Source: Thermoanaerobaculia bacterium
GTDB taxonomy: Bacteria; Acidobacteriota; Thermoanaerobaculia; Gp7-AA8
Length of the DNA: 64,000 nucleotides
Direction of reading: 5' to 3'
NCBI GenBank assembly: GCA_017883205.1
Contig: JADGNZ010000002.1
Span: forward strand, 1-64,000
This document shows positions 45,589 to 54,968 of this stretch, one piece after another. Every line of letters begins with the position of its first letter. Position 1 is the first letter of the stretch. A program made the translations under genes and the position numbers. The notes under the pieces were generated by a model. It saw only the letters and a list, made by a program, of their open reading frames with translations. It was not told where the DNA came from and made no database searches.

Positions 45589-48141
45589 ATGATCACAGTC
45601 CAATGCACTTCCTGCAAGAAGGCTCTTGAAATCGAGGAAGACTCGCTCGCCAGCCGCGAGCCAACCTCGCTAAAGTGCCCGTCGTGCGGCGTCACGCTGA
45701 CGGTCGACAAGCGAAAGCTTCAGAGATCGGCCACGGGGCCGGTCGTGAAGGTGGCGCGGGAAGGTTACCGGCCGGTCGCACCCCCCCCTCCCGGCGAAGA
45801 ACTGCAAACCGCCAACGAGACTGGCGAGTATGCCCAGATGCTGGCGCACCTCTATACGAGCGCGGAGGAGTTTCTTCAGAAGAGTACGGAGAACAAGGCA
45901 CGCGCTGCGGTCCTGCGCGATGCCGATCGGCGCGGACAGGAAGCGATGCGCGGTCTCGCCGTTTCCTCTTCACCGTCAACGACGGACGACGCTAACGAGG
46001 CCGATGCTCACCCTGAGTTGCGATCGGTCGACGGGAAGTTGATCACACAGTCGTGGTACCTCCACAACACCAATGATCTCGCCGAAACCGCATCTCGTCT
46101 TCATCCCCGGCTGCGAGCGCCCCACCGTTATGAGCCGCTCGTGGAATGGCAGAAGACCACGTTCACGTCGTTATGCCACGCCTACGAAGCCGCGTCCGCG
46201 CGCTCCTCGCAGCTCGGCTCCATGGTGGGGCATGTCCGTGACGCCGAGAAGAGTTACACGGACGTGTGCGCGCGCCACGAAGCAGATCGGCACGCATTCG
46301 TAAAGAAGATCGCGGCTCAAGAGGCGGTGATTGCGAATCTCGACGACGTAGAGATCAAGAACGCGGAGCGCGTCCTTCATGAGCGCGAGGCGTCGGCCGG
46401 CGCAAACGGAAGCAAGAATCTCGGCGCAGGCGGTTGTGTTTCGGCCGTGGTTGGAGTGGTACTCGCCAGCGTGATCGGAGGCGCGGCGAGCAGTGCTGCC
46501 GTGGGTTTCGGCGCCTTTGTTGTGACCATGGCCTTAGGGCTTTTTATCGCCTATCAGATCGGATACGCAAAGAACGATAGCGCTCGGTCGGAAGCGAAGC
46601 AGCGATTGTCTGAGCTCCGCGGCAAACGAAATGACGCGAACGTCGAAAAGCATCTCTTGAGCGAGGCACTCATCGCTCACGCTAACATGGCTCCCGGTTT
46701 TGTCGAGGCTACGATGCGGCCGGACTCCTGGTCATTAACACGTAGCGACGAACTGGACGATCGTCGCGAGTCCTTTGTGACCGCTCCGGTTTCTCTGCCT
46801 GGTCCGCGCCGGGTCCCAATTCAGGCGATCCCTGGAATGGGGCAACTTCAACTCAACTACGTCGACCTTGGTGTGCCAAAGGTCATGGACCTCACGCACG
46901 ATCTCTCTGTGGGTCGCGCTGATGGGAACGACCTGATCCTGAATCACCCATCGGTGTCGCGCAATCACGCGAAGTTCGAGCTGCGCGGCGAGCACTGGTG
47001 GGTCGTCGAACTGAAATCGACGAACGGCGTGAAGGTAAACGGGAACCTCATCACCGAAGCCCAGGTTGCGGCCGGCGACAGGATCTCGGTCGGTTCCGTA
47101 ATCGTCGATGTAGGTGCGCTTCCCCCGGGCGCCTTCGTTTCGCACCCGGCGTCGATGGTTTTGCCAGAGAGGGGCGGCCCGGAAGCGACGATGAGGGCTT
47201 CCGCAGATTCGCATCAACTGGCCGCAATGACAAGAACCATGGAGGTTCCAGCCACCCTCGCAGTGCCGGTAGCGTCTGAGGGGAATGCCGCTCTCAAGAA
47301 ACGGCGCAATATCATCGTCGGCGTTGTCGCTGGGCTTGCGCTGGCAATCATCGCCGTCCTAGTCTGGCAGATGTCGTTCAGCCTAACGGCCAGAATGCAA
47401 CAGGCACTCGATCGAAACAACATCTACGCTCCCGCAGGCGCTTCCCTGTATGACCTTTACACTAAGGAGCGAGCCACCAATCCGTCTTCGTCGGTCCTAG
47501 CCGAATTCAAACCGAAGATACGCGACAAGATCGAGCCCGTTGCGGAGGATGCCTTCGCTCGCTGGTACAAGGACTCCGACGACAGCTTGAATTGGGAATC
47601 GCTCCAGCGCACCTACGAATTCCTCGCCGTGATGTTTCCAGAAAATGCAAAGTATACGGCCCGGAAGCTCTATGCCATGGCTCAGCAGGCCATCAATGCT
47701 CGCGACTATGCGAAGGCGATCGCGTCGTATGAAGAGGCGCTCAAGTTAGATCCGCAATGGGTACTCGCACTCAATGGACTCGGTAAGGTGTACATGATCG
47801 ACAATGCACCAATGAAGAACGACAACACTGGCATGGGCTATTATGTGCTTGCCTGCGCGGCCGACTCGAAGTTTACCTGGGCCCCTAAGAACCTAGGCGA
47901 CTACTATCTGCGCAAAGACGACTACAGACGCGCCGAGAGCTACCTGCTACTTGCCTTGGCAACGTCGCCGGAGAGGCCGTCAATTCTTCGCTCGCTCGGC
48001 TTCATCTGCCGGAAGACTAACCGCGCCACCGATGCGATTGCGTACTATACGAAATCAATGACGTTCGAGAAGGACCCTTCGAAGAATGCGAGCGTCCAAA
48101 AGACAGTTGACGCCCTCCGCGCCCATCGGTCGGGAGATTGA
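45589..48141 (+). CDS. Zinc-ribbon / FHA / TPR membrane protein
   Basis: 850 residues with an unusual domain order: an N-terminal zinc ribbon (C6, C9, C30, C33), a helical region (~80-275), a hydrophobic Gly/Ala-rich double segment (~280-328), an FHA domain (~430-510: LSVGRADGNDLILNHPSVSRNHAKFEL segment, then KSTNGVKVNG, with the phosphopeptide-binding Arg, Ser-Arg-Asn-His and Asn-Gly residues present), a single membrane helix after KKRRN (~570-597), and C-terminal TPR-like repeats (~690-840: YAKAIASYEEALKLDPQWVLALNGLGKVYM segment). FHA domains bind phosphothreonine and occur in several type VII and VI systems. It is a likely scaffold or regulator of the neighbouring ATPase. Confidence 0.8.
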   Translation: MITVQCTSCKKALEIEEDSLASREPTSLKCPSCGVTLTVDKRKLQRSATGPVVKVAREGYRPVAPPPPGEELQTANETGEYAQMLAHLYTSAEEFLQKSTENKARAAVLRDADRRGQEAMRGLAVSSSPSTTDDANEADAHPELRSVDGKLITQSWYLHNTNDLAETASRLHPRLRAPHRYEPLVEWQKTTFTSLCHAYEAASARSSQLGSMVGHVRDAEKSYTDVCARHEADRHAFVKKIAAQEAVIANLDDVEIKNAERVLHEREASAGANGSKNLGAGGCVSAVVGVVLASVIGGAASSAAVGFGAFVVTMALGLFIAYQIGYAKNDSARSEAKQRLSELRGKRNDANVEKHLLSEALIAHANMAPGFVEATMRPDSWSLTRSDELDDRRESFVTAPVSLPGPRRVPIQAIPGMGQLQLNYVDLGVPKVMDLTHDLSVGRADGNDLILNHPSVSRNHAKFELRGEHWWVVELKSTNGVKVNGNLITEAQVAAGDRISVGSVIVDVGALPPGAFVSHPASMVLPERGGPEATMRASADSHQLAAMTRTMEVPATLAVPVASEGNAALKKRRNIIVGVVAGLALAIIAVLVWQMSFSLTARMQQALDRNNIYAPAGASLYDLYTKERATNPSSSVLAEFKPKIRDKIEPVAEDAFARWYKDSDDSLNWESLQRTYEFLAVMFPENAKYTARKLYAMAQQAINARDYAKAIASYEEALKLDPQWVLALNGLGKVYMIDNAPMKNDNTGMGYYVLACAADSKFTWAPKNLGDYYLRKDDYRRAESYLLLALATSPERPSILRSLGFICRKTNRATDAIAYYTKSMTFEKDPSKNASVQKTVDALRAHRSGD

Positions 48142-48144
48142 GAG

Positions 48145-49872
48145 GTGGTCACTCTCTCTGGACGGAGGCCCTTATGGCGCACCCTCTTCGCGGCTTGGTG
48201 GCCGGCGCTGGCGCTCGCTTCATTCGCCGCCATCTGCGCGCTCTGGCTCGTGTTGCGCCACAGCCAGCGACCGTCGTTTGACGTGGCGATCACGAACGCA
48301 ATCGTTCACGACGGGACAGGAGCCCCTGCCTTCCGCGGCTGGATAGGCATCAACGGCGACACCATCGCCGCGGTTGGCAAATCATCATGGCTGATCAAGC
48401 CGGTCGCGAAGACAATAATCGACGCGGCGGGAGCAGACGTCGCCCCCGGCTTCATCGATACCCACTCGCATGCCGACCAGAACATCCTCGGATCGTCGGG
48501 CGCAATTCGCGCAAACAACTTCGTCGGCCAAGGCGTGACGACGATCGTGACCGGCAATTGCGGACGGTCGCCGGTCGACATCGCCCGTTTCGCCGGCTCG
48601 ATCCGCGCGCGCCGGACGAATGTGAACATCGCGACTCTGATTGGTCTCAACTCTGTCCGGCGAGAAGTGATGAAGGAATCGACCTCCCCGGCTACGCTGC
48701 CGGAGATCCAACGCCTGTCGGCGCTCGTCGACGCGGGAATGCGCGCCGGTGCCGTCGGAATCAGCACTGGCCCGGCGTATGTGCCGGGGCGCTTCGCCTC
48801 CAACGAAGAGACCGTCGCCCAGCTAGCTGCCGCGGCGAACTATGGTGGCATATTCACCACTCACCTTCGCGACGAAGGAAACGCGATCCTTGAGTCAGTG
48901 CAGGAAGCACTGAGACAAAGTGCGGCCGCTCACATCCCGCTGGTTGTTTCCCATCTCAAGATTGCAGGCCGCGCGAACTGCGGAAAATACGGAGCGCTTC
49001 AGAGGCTCCTTGCGACGAGCGCTGGACGCCCACCGGTCTTCACCGACCAATATCCATATGCTGCATCAAGCTCAAGCCTTGACCTCTACTTGCCCGACTG
49101 GTTTGTCGGCTCGCATGGAAGGGAACGCCGCGACATCCTCGAGACCCCGGCTGGCAACGAGAGGCTGGCCTCGTACCTGAAGAGCAGGATCACTAGCGAA
49201 GGCTTCAAGGACTTTGCTTTCGCTCTGGTCGTCTCGTATGAAGCGAATCCTTCGTGGGCAGGAAAGAGCGTCGTGGAAATCGACCATTCTCTCGGCCACC
49301 CCTCGACGCTTGACTCGCAAATCGGCGTGATCATAGAGATGCTTCGACACGGTGGCGCGCAGATGATCTATCAGAACCTCTGCGAGGACCTGACGTTACA
49401 GATCGCGCAACGACCGACATCGATGTTCGGCTCTGACAGTGCCATACGCTACTCGGGCGGCGACTACGTTCCGCATCCGCGCGGTTGGGGAACTTTCCCG
49501 AGAGTCTTCGCGTATTTCGTGCGGCGGGAGCACGTCGTGTCACTCGACGAAGCAATTCGCCGAATGACATCGCTGCCCGCCACAGTGTTCCGTCTTGACC
49601 GGCGGGGAATTCTGCGCTCCGGGTACTATGCGGACGTAGTCATATTCGATTCCGGGGCGATCGCCGACCGCGCAACCTATTTCAACCCATTCCGCCCGCC
49701 GATGGGTATCTGGTTTGTTCTTGTCAATGGCAAAATCGTTGTCACGGAATCAGAATCGGTTCTCAAGCGGCTACGCGGCGTCCCGGACATCACGACCGCA
49801 TTGCCCGGACGCTTCTTGGCGCGCGCAGAGCGATCTCACATCAACGCAAATCGCCCCGACGAAGGAATGTAG
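48145..49872 (+). CDS. Membrane-anchored N-acyl-D-amino-acid deacylase (amidohydrolase)
   Basis: 575 residues from GTG 48145, 3 nt after the previous stop. One N-terminal membrane helix (WWPALALASFAAICALWLVL) is followed by a D-aminoacylase-type amidohydrolase: metal motif FIDTHSHAD, the Cys of VTGNCGRSP, His in TTHLRDEGN and VVSHLKIAG, and Asp in MFGSDSAIR, so the catalytic set looks complete. D-aminoacylases cut N-acyl-D-amino acids; close relatives act on dipeptide-like substrates. The helix suggests an external or periplasmic catalytic domain. The tight spacing puts it in the type VII-like operon, although its role there is unknown. Confidence 0.85.
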   Translation: MVTLSGRRPLWRTLFAAWWPALALASFAAICALWLVLRHSQRPSFDVAITNAIVHDGTGAPAFRGWIGINGDTIAAVGKSSWLIKPVAKTIIDAAGADVAPGFIDTHSHADQNILGSSGAIRANNFVGQGVTTIVTGNCGRSPVDIARFAGSIRARRTNVNIATLIGLNSVRREVMKESTSPATLPEIQRLSALVDAGMRAGAVGISTGPAYVPGRFASNEETVAQLAAAANYGGIFTTHLRDEGNAILESVQEALRQSAAAHIPLVVSHLKIAGRANCGKYGALQRLLATSAGRPPVFTDQYPYAASSSSLDLYLPDWFVGSHGRERRDILETPAGNERLASYLKSRITSEGFKDFAFALVVSYEANPSWAGKSVVEIDHSLGHPSTLDSQIGVIIEMLRHGGAQMIYQNLCEDLTLQIAQRPTSMFGSDSAIRYSGGDYVPHPRGWGTFPRVFAYFVRREHVVSLDEAIRRMTSLPATVFRLDRRGILRSGYYADVVIFDSGAIADRATYFNPFRPPMGIWFVLVNGKIVVTESESVLKRLRGVPDITTALPGRFLARAERSHINANRPDEGM

Positions 49873-50057
49873 GCTCGAAGTATGCTTAACATAGTCTTCG
49901 CAACGAAGCGACACTGGCGACACTTCTCTATAGTCGGGATTAAATGCTTAGACTCGATCAAGGCGGGACCTCACGCATGAACTCTCGGAACACTTCCTGC
50001 ACGGAAGGTCTCGTCCCACACGGGCTCGCCGCGATTTAGTCAGCTTGCAGGCCCACG

Positions 50058-50882
50058 ATGTCATTGGTCCGTAACGATGCCGAGCTGCTGGTCGCGCTAG
50101 CAGCGGCAATCGGGGCTTTTCGCACGGTCGCAAGGGACGGCGAGAAGCAGCTGCGAGATTGGCTGCTCGTCCGTCTTAATGAATCGTGGTCAGACGCACG
50201 TTACCAAGCGTTTTGCGAGAGTATTTTGACCGACCTCGAGGTCATCCGCCATGCCATTGATGTGCAGATGGAGGATCTGGAGAGCGGGCTTCACAGGCTC
50301 GTGGAGCGACTAAATGCCTACCTCGAGACGCCATCACTCACGAAGTCGGTTCGCGGAACATCCCGTATTGAAGTGGCTGAGAGTAGCGGGGCTCACTCCA
50401 GTGGTCGGTTCGAGGGGGAGATCAATACTTCCGAGAGAGTAGTGAAAATAGACCCTCCTCGCCCGGACGAACTGTGCAACTTTCGTCTGCCCCAAGGTTT
50501 CGTTTGGATTCCTCTGAGGCAGATCCGTCTGCAGGAAGAGCTAGCGCATGTCCAAGCCGTGGTGGACTACAAAAAGGTTGACAAAGAAACGATGCGCCTC
50601 GGCATGATCAGACTTCGAACGGAAGTTCTACCATGCCTGAGTGATGAAACAGGTTTGCGCGGCAGCAGCTACTTTTCCGAGATGGATCGCGCTAGCTCAC
50701 AAAGTTACGAGCACGGCTTGCAGCGCATCTACGATGCGTTCTTTGGTGAGTCTCATGTTCAATTGGAGCGGGGCCGAACAGCGGACCTGTTCGGTATTAC
50801 GAATGGACGCCATCGAATCAAACTTGCGCAGGAACTCGGATGGGATGCGATTCCAGCGAAGGCCGAGGATGCGAGTGAGTGA
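50058..50882 (+). CDS. WXG100-like/ParB-like fusion protein, candidate secreted effector
   Basis: 274 residues. The first ~90 are a helical hairpin related to the WXG100-like protein at 45302: W44 in SWSDARYQAF aligns with W46 in TWADSRYQQY, and both end with a similar helix (LESGLHRLVERLNAYLE). After a Ser/Gly-rich linker (~95-140), the C-terminal half (FVWIPLRQIRLQEELAHV segment to the end) ends with NGRHRIKLAQELGWDAIPAK, the GxHR signature of ParB/sulfiredoxin-like domains. An N-terminal secretion module on a distinct C-terminal domain is the layout of LXG-type effectors. The 185-bp gap to the deacylase suggests its own promoter. No immunity-like gene is adjacent. Confidence 0.65.
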   Translation: MSLVRNDAELLVALAAAIGAFRTVARDGEKQLRDWLLVRLNESWSDARYQAFCESILTDLEVIRHAIDVQMEDLESGLHRLVERLNAYLETPSLTKSVRGTSRIEVAESSGAHSSGRFEGEINTSERVVKIDPPRPDELCNFRLPQGFVWIPLRQIRLQEELAHVQAVVDYKKVDKETMRLGMIRLRTEVLPCLSDETGLRGSSYFSEMDRASSQSYEHGLQRIYDAFFGESHVQLERGRTADLFGITNGRHRIKLAQELGWDAIPAKAEDASE

Positions 50883-51080
50883 CGCGTGAGCCATTCTGAA
50901 ACCAAGGCCGACTCCATTTGGCGTTTACGGTGCTCACTGAGCGCTGAAACAGGACGCGAGTTCCCCAAACGTCCAGCATCGCGCTTGAATTTGAGCGCTA
51001 AATTCTGGCGCAGAACATAAAGCCTCGAACGCACTGCCGAGGTTTTCGTCGCCGGACGGAGAGGTGATCGCGAGAAGGCG

Positions 51081-54000
51081 TTACCCTCCCCCCCCAAACA
51101 CGAACGCGAAGCTCCCCCTCCTTATCGCGCCGGTCGAGACTTCGCTGAGGTAGGCCTCTTCGAGTGTCGGCTTCACCTCTCCGCCGGGGAGGGGCTGGCC
51201 TTCGGCGGCGACGCCGCGGAGGCGGATGCCGGTGGGGACTCGCACTCTGGTGGTGATGCGGTATTGGTGGGAGAGCGCCCGTACCTCGGCGTCGGGGACG
51301 ATGGTCTCGAAGACGCGGCCGCGGGCTTTGGCGAGGAGGGACTCGACGGAGCCTTGCCAGCGCAGCTCGCCGCGGGCGAGGAGGAGGATGTGGGTGGCGG
51401 TGGTCTCGATGTCGCTGGCGATGTGGCTGGAGAGGATCACGATCCGGTTGCGGGCAATGGAGGTCAGAAGGCCGCGGAAGCGGTGGCGGGCTTCGATATC
51501 GAGTCCGGTGGTCGGTTCGTCGACGACGAGGAGGGGCGGGTCGCCGAGGAGGGCGCGGGCGATACCGATGCGCTGGCGCATGCCGCCGGAGAAATCGCGG
51601 ACACGGCGATTGGCGTGCTCTTCGAGTCCGACGGCGACGAGCAGCTCTTCGATCTGTTTGTACCGTTGCGTTGCCCGGTCCATGCCGCGCTCGAGGGCCC
51701 AGAAGTCGAGGAACTGCGTTGCGGTCAGGCCGGCGTAGGCGTTGAATTCCTGCGGGAGGAATCCGATCGACCGGCGGAATTCGGCGATGTTCTCGGCGCC
51801 GATCGGGACGCCGCGCCAGGTAATCGTTCCGCGCGTCGGCTGCAGGAGTCCGGTCAGGATTCGGAGCAGCGTCGTCTTGCCCGCACCGTTCGGCCCGAGG
51901 AGACCGATGACGCCGGGGGTGAGATCGAAGCTGACGCGGTGCAGAGCGCGAAATCCGGTTGCGTAGACCTTGGTGATGTTGCGGACGGTGAGCTGGGGCA
52001 ACGCGCTCTGCGCGGAGGGCTGCGGCGTCGCGATTGATTTGGTCCACACCGTCGGATGAGCGACTGCGCGCGCGGCGGCGCTTCGGCGCCTCGCGACATC
52101 GCGCAGCAGGATGTCGAGTGAGGCCGGCAGGATCAGGGCGGCGGGGATTCCGGTGATGAGAACCGTTGCCGCGGCGAGAAGCGGCGCGCGCCAGGCGTCG
52201 CCGATGGCAGGACGTGCGCTCGCTGCGATGAGCAGAAGAGTGCCGGCGGCAATGGCCGCGATGATGAAGGGACGTGCGTGACTGCGGACGAGGCGATAGG
52301 TCCCGTTCGTCGAGCCTCGGCTTTCCAGCAGCGCCGTCACTGCGAGTGCGACGACGCAGCAGAGTGCGGCGCCGGTGGCCAGCAACGCCATTTCGTCGAG
52401 CCGGGCGGCGGCCGCAGCAAGCACCGGCGCGACGAACGCGAGCGAGACCGCGGCGGGCGCCAATGCGATCAGCGCTCGCGTCAGCGTCCCGAGAGCGATG
52501 GCGGCGGCGGTGAAGAGGAGCAGCGGAAGAAAGGCGGCAACCGCGGCGAGCCTGAACTTGGCGATGGAGAAGCTCCACGCGGCGAGCTGTGGGCGCTCGG
52601 CGATGACGCCGGGCGGCATCGGAAAGAGCGCCACCATGCGATCGATGTCCAACCGTTTACTGATCAACCCCTCGGCGGTCTGCGCGCTCACGGCGATCTC
52701 CATCGGCAGAACGAACCGGCCGAGCTCGCGCGTGACCGCGCCCTCCGTCGACGAGGTTCGTGCTTCGAAGGCGCGCTCGACTACGAGCGTGTCGTCGCCG
52801 AGGCGGAGAGGACGCGCAAAGAGGACATCGCGAAAGGGAATGTCGTCGGGCTTCACCGGGGCGTCGCGTGTTGCTAGGCGAAGGACGGTGCCGTTCGGGA
52901 GATTCGCTTGCACCGGCGGGATTGTTAGGCGCGACAACTCTGAAGCCGCGGCGTCGGCAGTCTCGGGCGCCAGAGTTTTCTCAGGCACGAGCTCGATGCG
53001 GAGCGAGGCGTCGGGCCAGAGACTGCGGATCGACCGGCGCGCCCCATCGCTTCGGGCGATCTTCGTCGTCAGCGCTTCGGCGGTGCGGCGCAGCACATCG
53101 GCGTCGGTGCTCTTCAACAGGAAGCGATAGATGTGCCCTTCGTCGTCTGCGTACGGCTGTTCCTCGATCGACTCGGCCAATGCCGACGAGGAGCCCACGT
53201 CCGTTGCGCTCTGGATCGTCACGGTTCCCCACGCCGAGGGAATGCGCGTGCGGAGAGCGATCTGAAAGAGATCGAATCGTTGCGCCTGCTGGTATCGCGG
53301 CTCGACTTCGATGACGACGGTGGCGCTGCCCGCGCTCGCGAAGGTTCGGAAGCGCTTCACACCGGGCAGACCGCGGATCGCGACCTCGATCGATTGCGCG
53401 GCGCGTGTTGTCTGCGCCAGCGTTGTTCCTGATGGGAGTTGCATGCGGATGTAGACGCTGCTGCGGTCGGCACTGCCGCGGCTGCGGCGGGGATCGAGGT
53501 TGTCGCCGAACCACGCGAGGAAGAATACGGCGACGGTGAGACAGGCCAGAACTACGCCGGCGGAGTTGCGGAGGAGGCGTTTGAGGGTGCGATGCTGCGC
53601 AGAGGAGCTTCGCCTGGGTTCACTTTGTTCGACGGTGCCGCCGGGCCGGCGGCGGAACAGCCGGCGGGCCGCCGGCGCTACGAAAGTTCGCGTCGTTACG
53701 ACGCTTCGTGGCGTTACTAGGAGGGCGGCCGCGATTGCGCAGCAGGCGGCGATCGCGAAGGCGTTCGCGGGGGGCGAGAGCAAGGGCGCGAGCGCGCCGC
53801 TGCTGAAGATTGCGGCGATCGGGAGGAGGAGGACGAAGAATGCGGCGAGGAAGAGCGGCCAGATCGTTCGCGACAATCTGCGTGCGGCGGCGAAGGGAGC
53901 GATGGCCGCGATTCCGACAGCCGAGGCGAGGAGGGTCTGTGCGTCGACGCGGATGGATGCGATGCTCCAGACGTTGATGGCGAGCGCGATCGCGGCGGGG

Positions 54001-54968
54001 ATCCAGAGCGCAAGCGGGAAGTCGCCGAGCGCCAGTATGATCGAAGCGATCGCCGCGGCGATCAGAAGGCGCATGAGGATGATGCGCAGCTCGGCGGCAT
54101 CGCTCCAGAGGATCGTTCCGCGCTTCCCGACGACTCGCTGCACCTCGGCATTCCAGCGCAACAGTTGGGTGTCGTCGTCGCGGTAGACCATGAGCATCGC
54201 GGCGGGCCGGCCGTTCAGCCGCGCGATCGATGCAGGTTCGCTTGCGCGTTGGCGAATCGTGGCGATCGATTCAAGCCGCACCAGCGCCGGCGTTCTGACC
54301 GGAACGTCGCGAATGTTCGCAGCGGCAGCCGCCGCGGACAGCGGCACGCGGCGCGATCCGACACCCGCTTCGCCCAGCGGCCGCGGCATCAGCCCTTGCG
54401 CGACCTCGGCCGCACTTACGACGGCGTCGCTGGTGAGCCGCACATCGAGCTCCGGCGCGGCCGTCCCGTATGTCTGCACCTCCCGCACTCCCGCCGTCGA
54501 CCGCAGCTCCTCGGCGATTCGTTCGGCCACGCTGCCGGCATCGGCGCCGGTGATGGCGAATACGCTGTTCGCCCGAGCGCCGCTGCGCGCCGGCCAGATG
54601 AAAAGCGAGGCGTGCTCCGGCAACCGCGCGCGCAACGGCGCGAGATCGGATGCGAGGCGCGCCGCCTTTAGTTCGATGTCCGTCCCTCGCTTGAAGCGCG
54701 CCAGGATCGTCGCCGATCCTGCTTCGACATTGCCGCGCGTTCCCGTGGTGTCGCCGATTCCGCGCAGCGCGCTTTCGATCGGAACGACCCATTGCCGCGT
54801 CGTCTCCGTCGAGTCGGCGCTCGCATCGGGCGGCAGTTGCAAGGTCACGTTGAGCTCGGGGAAGGTGACGTCGGGCGCGTACTCGAGGCGCAGTCGAGGG
54901 AGCGAGACGATCGCAAGAACGATCACGGCGAGCGCGATCACGCTGCGCGTGACGAGCCGGTCATGCAT
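51081..54968 (-). CDS. RND transporter subunit fused to an ABC ATPase
   Basis: 1295 residues from ATG 54968 in one uninterrupted frame. Residues 1-~960 are RND-like: first membrane helix (SVIALAVIVLAIVSLP), PELNVTLQLPP, porter domain with RLNGRPAAMLMVYRD, a membrane block, a second porter half and a second membrane block. TM4 reads LLASAVGIAAIAPFAAARR without the proton-relay Asp. Residues ~988-1230 are a full ABC ATPase: Walker A GPNGAGKTT, Q-loop FLPQEF, signature FSGGMRQR, Walker B LLVVDEPTTGLD, H-loop SSH. Residues ~455-475 (RRRPGGTVEQSEPRR) are coded by a GC-rich palindrome-like stretch. The start overlaps the next RND gene by 8 bp. Confidence 0.85.
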   Translation of the reverse strand: MHDRLVTRSVIALAVIVLAIVSLPRLRLEYAPDVTFPELNVTLQLPPDASADSTETTRQWVVPIESALRGIGDTTGTRGNVEAGSATILARFKRGTDIELKAARLASDLAPLRARLPEHASLFIWPARSGARANSVFAITGADAGSVAERIAEELRSTAGVREVQTYGTAAPELDVRLTSDAVVSAAEVAQGLMPRPLGEAGVGSRRVPLSAAAAAANIRDVPVRTPALVRLESIATIRQRASEPASIARLNGRPAAMLMVYRDDDTQLLRWNAEVQRVVGKRGTILWSDAAELRIILMRLLIAAAIASIILALGDFPLALWIPAAIALAINVWSIASIRVDAQTLLASAVGIAAIAPFAAARRLSRTIWPLFLAAFFVLLLPIAAIFSSGALAPLLSPPANAFAIAACCAIAAALLVTPRSVVTTRTFVAPAARRLFRRRPGGTVEQSEPRRSSSAQHRTLKRLLRNSAGVVLACLTVAVFFLAWFGDNLDPRRSRGSADRSSVYIRMQLPSGTTLAQTTRAAQSIEVAIRGLPGVKRFRTFASAGSATVVIEVEPRYQQAQRFDLFQIALRTRIPSAWGTVTIQSATDVGSSSALAESIEEQPYADDEGHIYRFLLKSTDADVLRRTAEALTTKIARSDGARRSIRSLWPDASLRIELVPEKTLAPETADAAASELSRLTIPPVQANLPNGTVLRLATRDAPVKPDDIPFRDVLFARPLRLGDDTLVVERAFEARTSSTEGAVTRELGRFVLPMEIAVSAQTAEGLISKRLDIDRMVALFPMPPGVIAERPQLAAWSFSIAKFRLAAVAAFLPLLLFTAAAIALGTLTRALIALAPAAVSLAFVAPVLAAAAARLDEMALLATGAALCCVVALAVTALLESRGSTNGTYRLVRSHARPFIIAAIAAGTLLLIAASARPAIGDAWRAPLLAAATVLITGIPAALILPASLDILLRDVARRRSAAARAVAHPTVWTKSIATPQPSAQSALPQLTVRNITKVYATGFRALHRVSFDLTPGVIGLLGPNGAGKTTLLRILTGLLQPTRGTITWRGVPIGAENIAEFRRSIGFLPQEFNAYAGLTATQFLDFWALERGMDRATQRYKQIEELLVAVGLEEHANRRVRDFSGGMRQRIGIARALLGDPPLLVVDEPTTGLDIEARHRFRGLLTSIARNRIVILSSHIASDIETTATHILLLARGELRWQGSVESLLAKARGRVFETIVPDAEVRALSHQYRITTRVRVPTGIRLRGVAAEGQPLPGGEVKPTLEEAYLSEVSTGAIRRGSFAFVFGGGG

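Noticed and set aside
50998-52578. 526-codon Arg-rich minus-strand frame within the RND-ABC gene
   Set aside because: An out-of-frame shadow of the ABC ATPase and membrane region; the low-complexity Arg/Pro/His composition is typical of the alternative frame.
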